64,000 bases of DNA from a bacterium (GTDB lineage: Bacteria; Planctomycetota; Planctomycetia; Isosphaerales; Isosphaeraceae), in assembly GCA_016125085.1 (NCBI GenBank), contig WGMM01000028.1:26621-90620 (forward strand), in the 5' to 3' direction. This document shows positions 63,353-64,000 of the stretch, piece by piece. Numbering within the stretch: position 1 is the first letter of the stretch; each line of letters starts with the position of its first letter. The position numbers were made by a program, and so were the translations under genes. The notes under the pieces are model-generated. The model did no database searches and was not told the origin of the DNA. It was given only the letters and a program-made list of their open reading frames with translations.

Positions 63353-64000
63353 ATGGTCCGTAGCCGAAAAACTCGGGAATTCGCATTGAATCAGAGCGCT
63401 CAGGAGAACGAAACGCATCGGACAGCCTTGCTGATGAGCGGTGGTATGGACAGCGCCGTGCTCGCAGCCGATCTGGCACGAACAGGATTTCGGGTTCATC
63501 CCGTTTACGTCAGGTTCGGGCTCCGGTGGGAGGATGTCGAACTGGCCTATGCCCGGCGGTTTCTCGAAGCCCTCGGGCATCCGCTCGTCGATCCGCTCAC
63601 GGTGCTGGAAATGCCGATGGGCGATGTTTACGGGGCCCACTGGAGCCGTACGGGGCCGGTGCCCGACGAAAGCTCGCCGGATGAAGCCGTTTATCTGCCG
63701 GGCCGGAATATCCTGCTCGTTTCGAAAGTCGCAGTCTGGTGCGCACTTCAGGGAATCCGCTCGATTCGAAGCGGCGTGCTTTCGGGGAATCCGTTTCCGG
63801 ACGCCACGGCGGAGTTCTTCTCGACGCTCACTCAGGCGATTTCCGCAGGCCTGGATTGGCCGATTCAGATCATCCGCCCCTATGCCGCCCTGAAAAAGCT
63901 GGACGTCATTCGCATCGGCGGGGACGTTCCGCTGGAGCGTACGTTCAGTTGTCTCAGCCCGGCGGCCGGCGGCCATTGCGGCCGTTCCAACAAATGTGCG
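63353..64000 (+). CDS. QueC-like (ExsB family) ATP-pyrophosphatase, edge-cut at 3' end
   Basis: The frame runs off the right edge, with 216 codons visible. It is a P-loop ATP-pyrophosphatase of the QueC/ExsB family, which makes 7-cyano-7-deazaguanine (preQ0) for queuosine. Seen: LLMSGGMDSAVLAADLA near 27-43 (the PP-loop SGGxDS), LPGRNILLVSKVAVWCALQG near 118-137, IRSGVLSGN near 140, RPYAALKKLDV near 177, and FSCLSPAAGGHCGRSNKC near 198-215, matching the C-terminal zinc cysteines but with unusual spacing (C-X8-C-X5-C). The start is uncertain: ATG 63353 or TTG 63386. The tgt gene 50 kb away would use the pathway product. Confidence 0.85.
   Translation, partial: MVRSRKTREFALNQSAQENETHRTALLMSGGMDSAVLAADLARTGFRVHPVYVRFGLRWEDVELAYARRFLEALGHPLVDPLTVLEMPMGDVYGAHWSRTGPVPDESSPDEAVYLPGRNILLVSKVAVWCALQGIRSIRSGVLSGNPFPDATAEFFSTLTQAISAGLDWPIQIIRPYAALKKLDVIRIGGDVPLERTFSCLSPAAGGHCGRSNKCA

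Overview
The window looks like a chromosomal segment of a high-GC planctomycete, probably a Gemmatales or Isosphaerales type. Clues are a DUF1559 protein with the H-X9-DG box, a TPR protein carrying RNA polymerase alpha-CTD-like domains, a single-chain SecDF, a small ECF sigma factor followed by secreted proteins of unknown function, and loosely packed genes with little operon overlap. The phylum call is inference from gene content; no rRNA is present.

Layout. 0-2 kb: envelope polysaccharide genes (edge-cut membrane protein, WecA/MraY-type transferase). 2.3-5.7 kb: selB-selA, overlapping by ATGA. 5.7-7.1 kb: secreted dihaem c-type cytochrome. 7.3-13.3 kb (minus): alpha-CTD/TPR protein, tgt, yajC, secDF, closed by a strong terminator. 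13.7-22.6 kb (plus): rimO, pgsA, uppP, then AddB-like nuclease and AddA-like helicase separated by a REP-like inverted pair. 22.6-29.0 kb (minus): secreted protein, amidohydrolase, polytopic membrane protein, ceramidase-like protein; then tRNA-Arg(TCG). 29.5-33.2 kb: a 1217-residue TPM-domain coiled-coil protein. 33.3-37.4 kb (minus): ECF sigma, single-pass anti-sigma candidate, secreted protein, DUF1559 protein, tightly coupled. 37.7-42.5 kb (minus): a canonical-type poly(ADP-ribose) glycohydrolase homologue, an AAA ATPase, a PspA/IM30 protein and a small membrane protein. 42.6-46.0 kb (minus): two paralogous HlyD-type adaptors. 46.5-54.0 kb (plus): U32 protein, homoserine dehydrogenase, ApgM-type mutase (candidate homoserine kinase), rsmD, CCA-adding enzyme. 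54.0-55.3 kb: gene-free, rich in palindromes. 55.3-59.6 kb (minus): pyruvate carboxylase and its biotin ligase. 60-64 kb: ribosome-hibernation-like protein, two membrane proteins, fumarylacetoacetase-family enzyme and an edge-cut QueC-like protein.

Functional groupings visible from order: selenocysteine incorporation (selBA), protein export (yajC-secDF), lipid and cell-wall carrier recycling (pgsA, uppP, WecA-like), recombination repair (AddAB-like), threonine synthesis (hom plus ApgM-like), anaplerosis with cofactor attachment (pyc-birA), RNA and ribosome modification (tgt, rimO, rsmD, pcnB, U32, HPF-like). The least ordinary items are the PARG homologue, the REP pair that supplies the end of the AddB-like reading frame, the tandem alpha-CTD protein heading an export operon, the very long TPM protein, and the palindrome-rich pcnB-birA gap.
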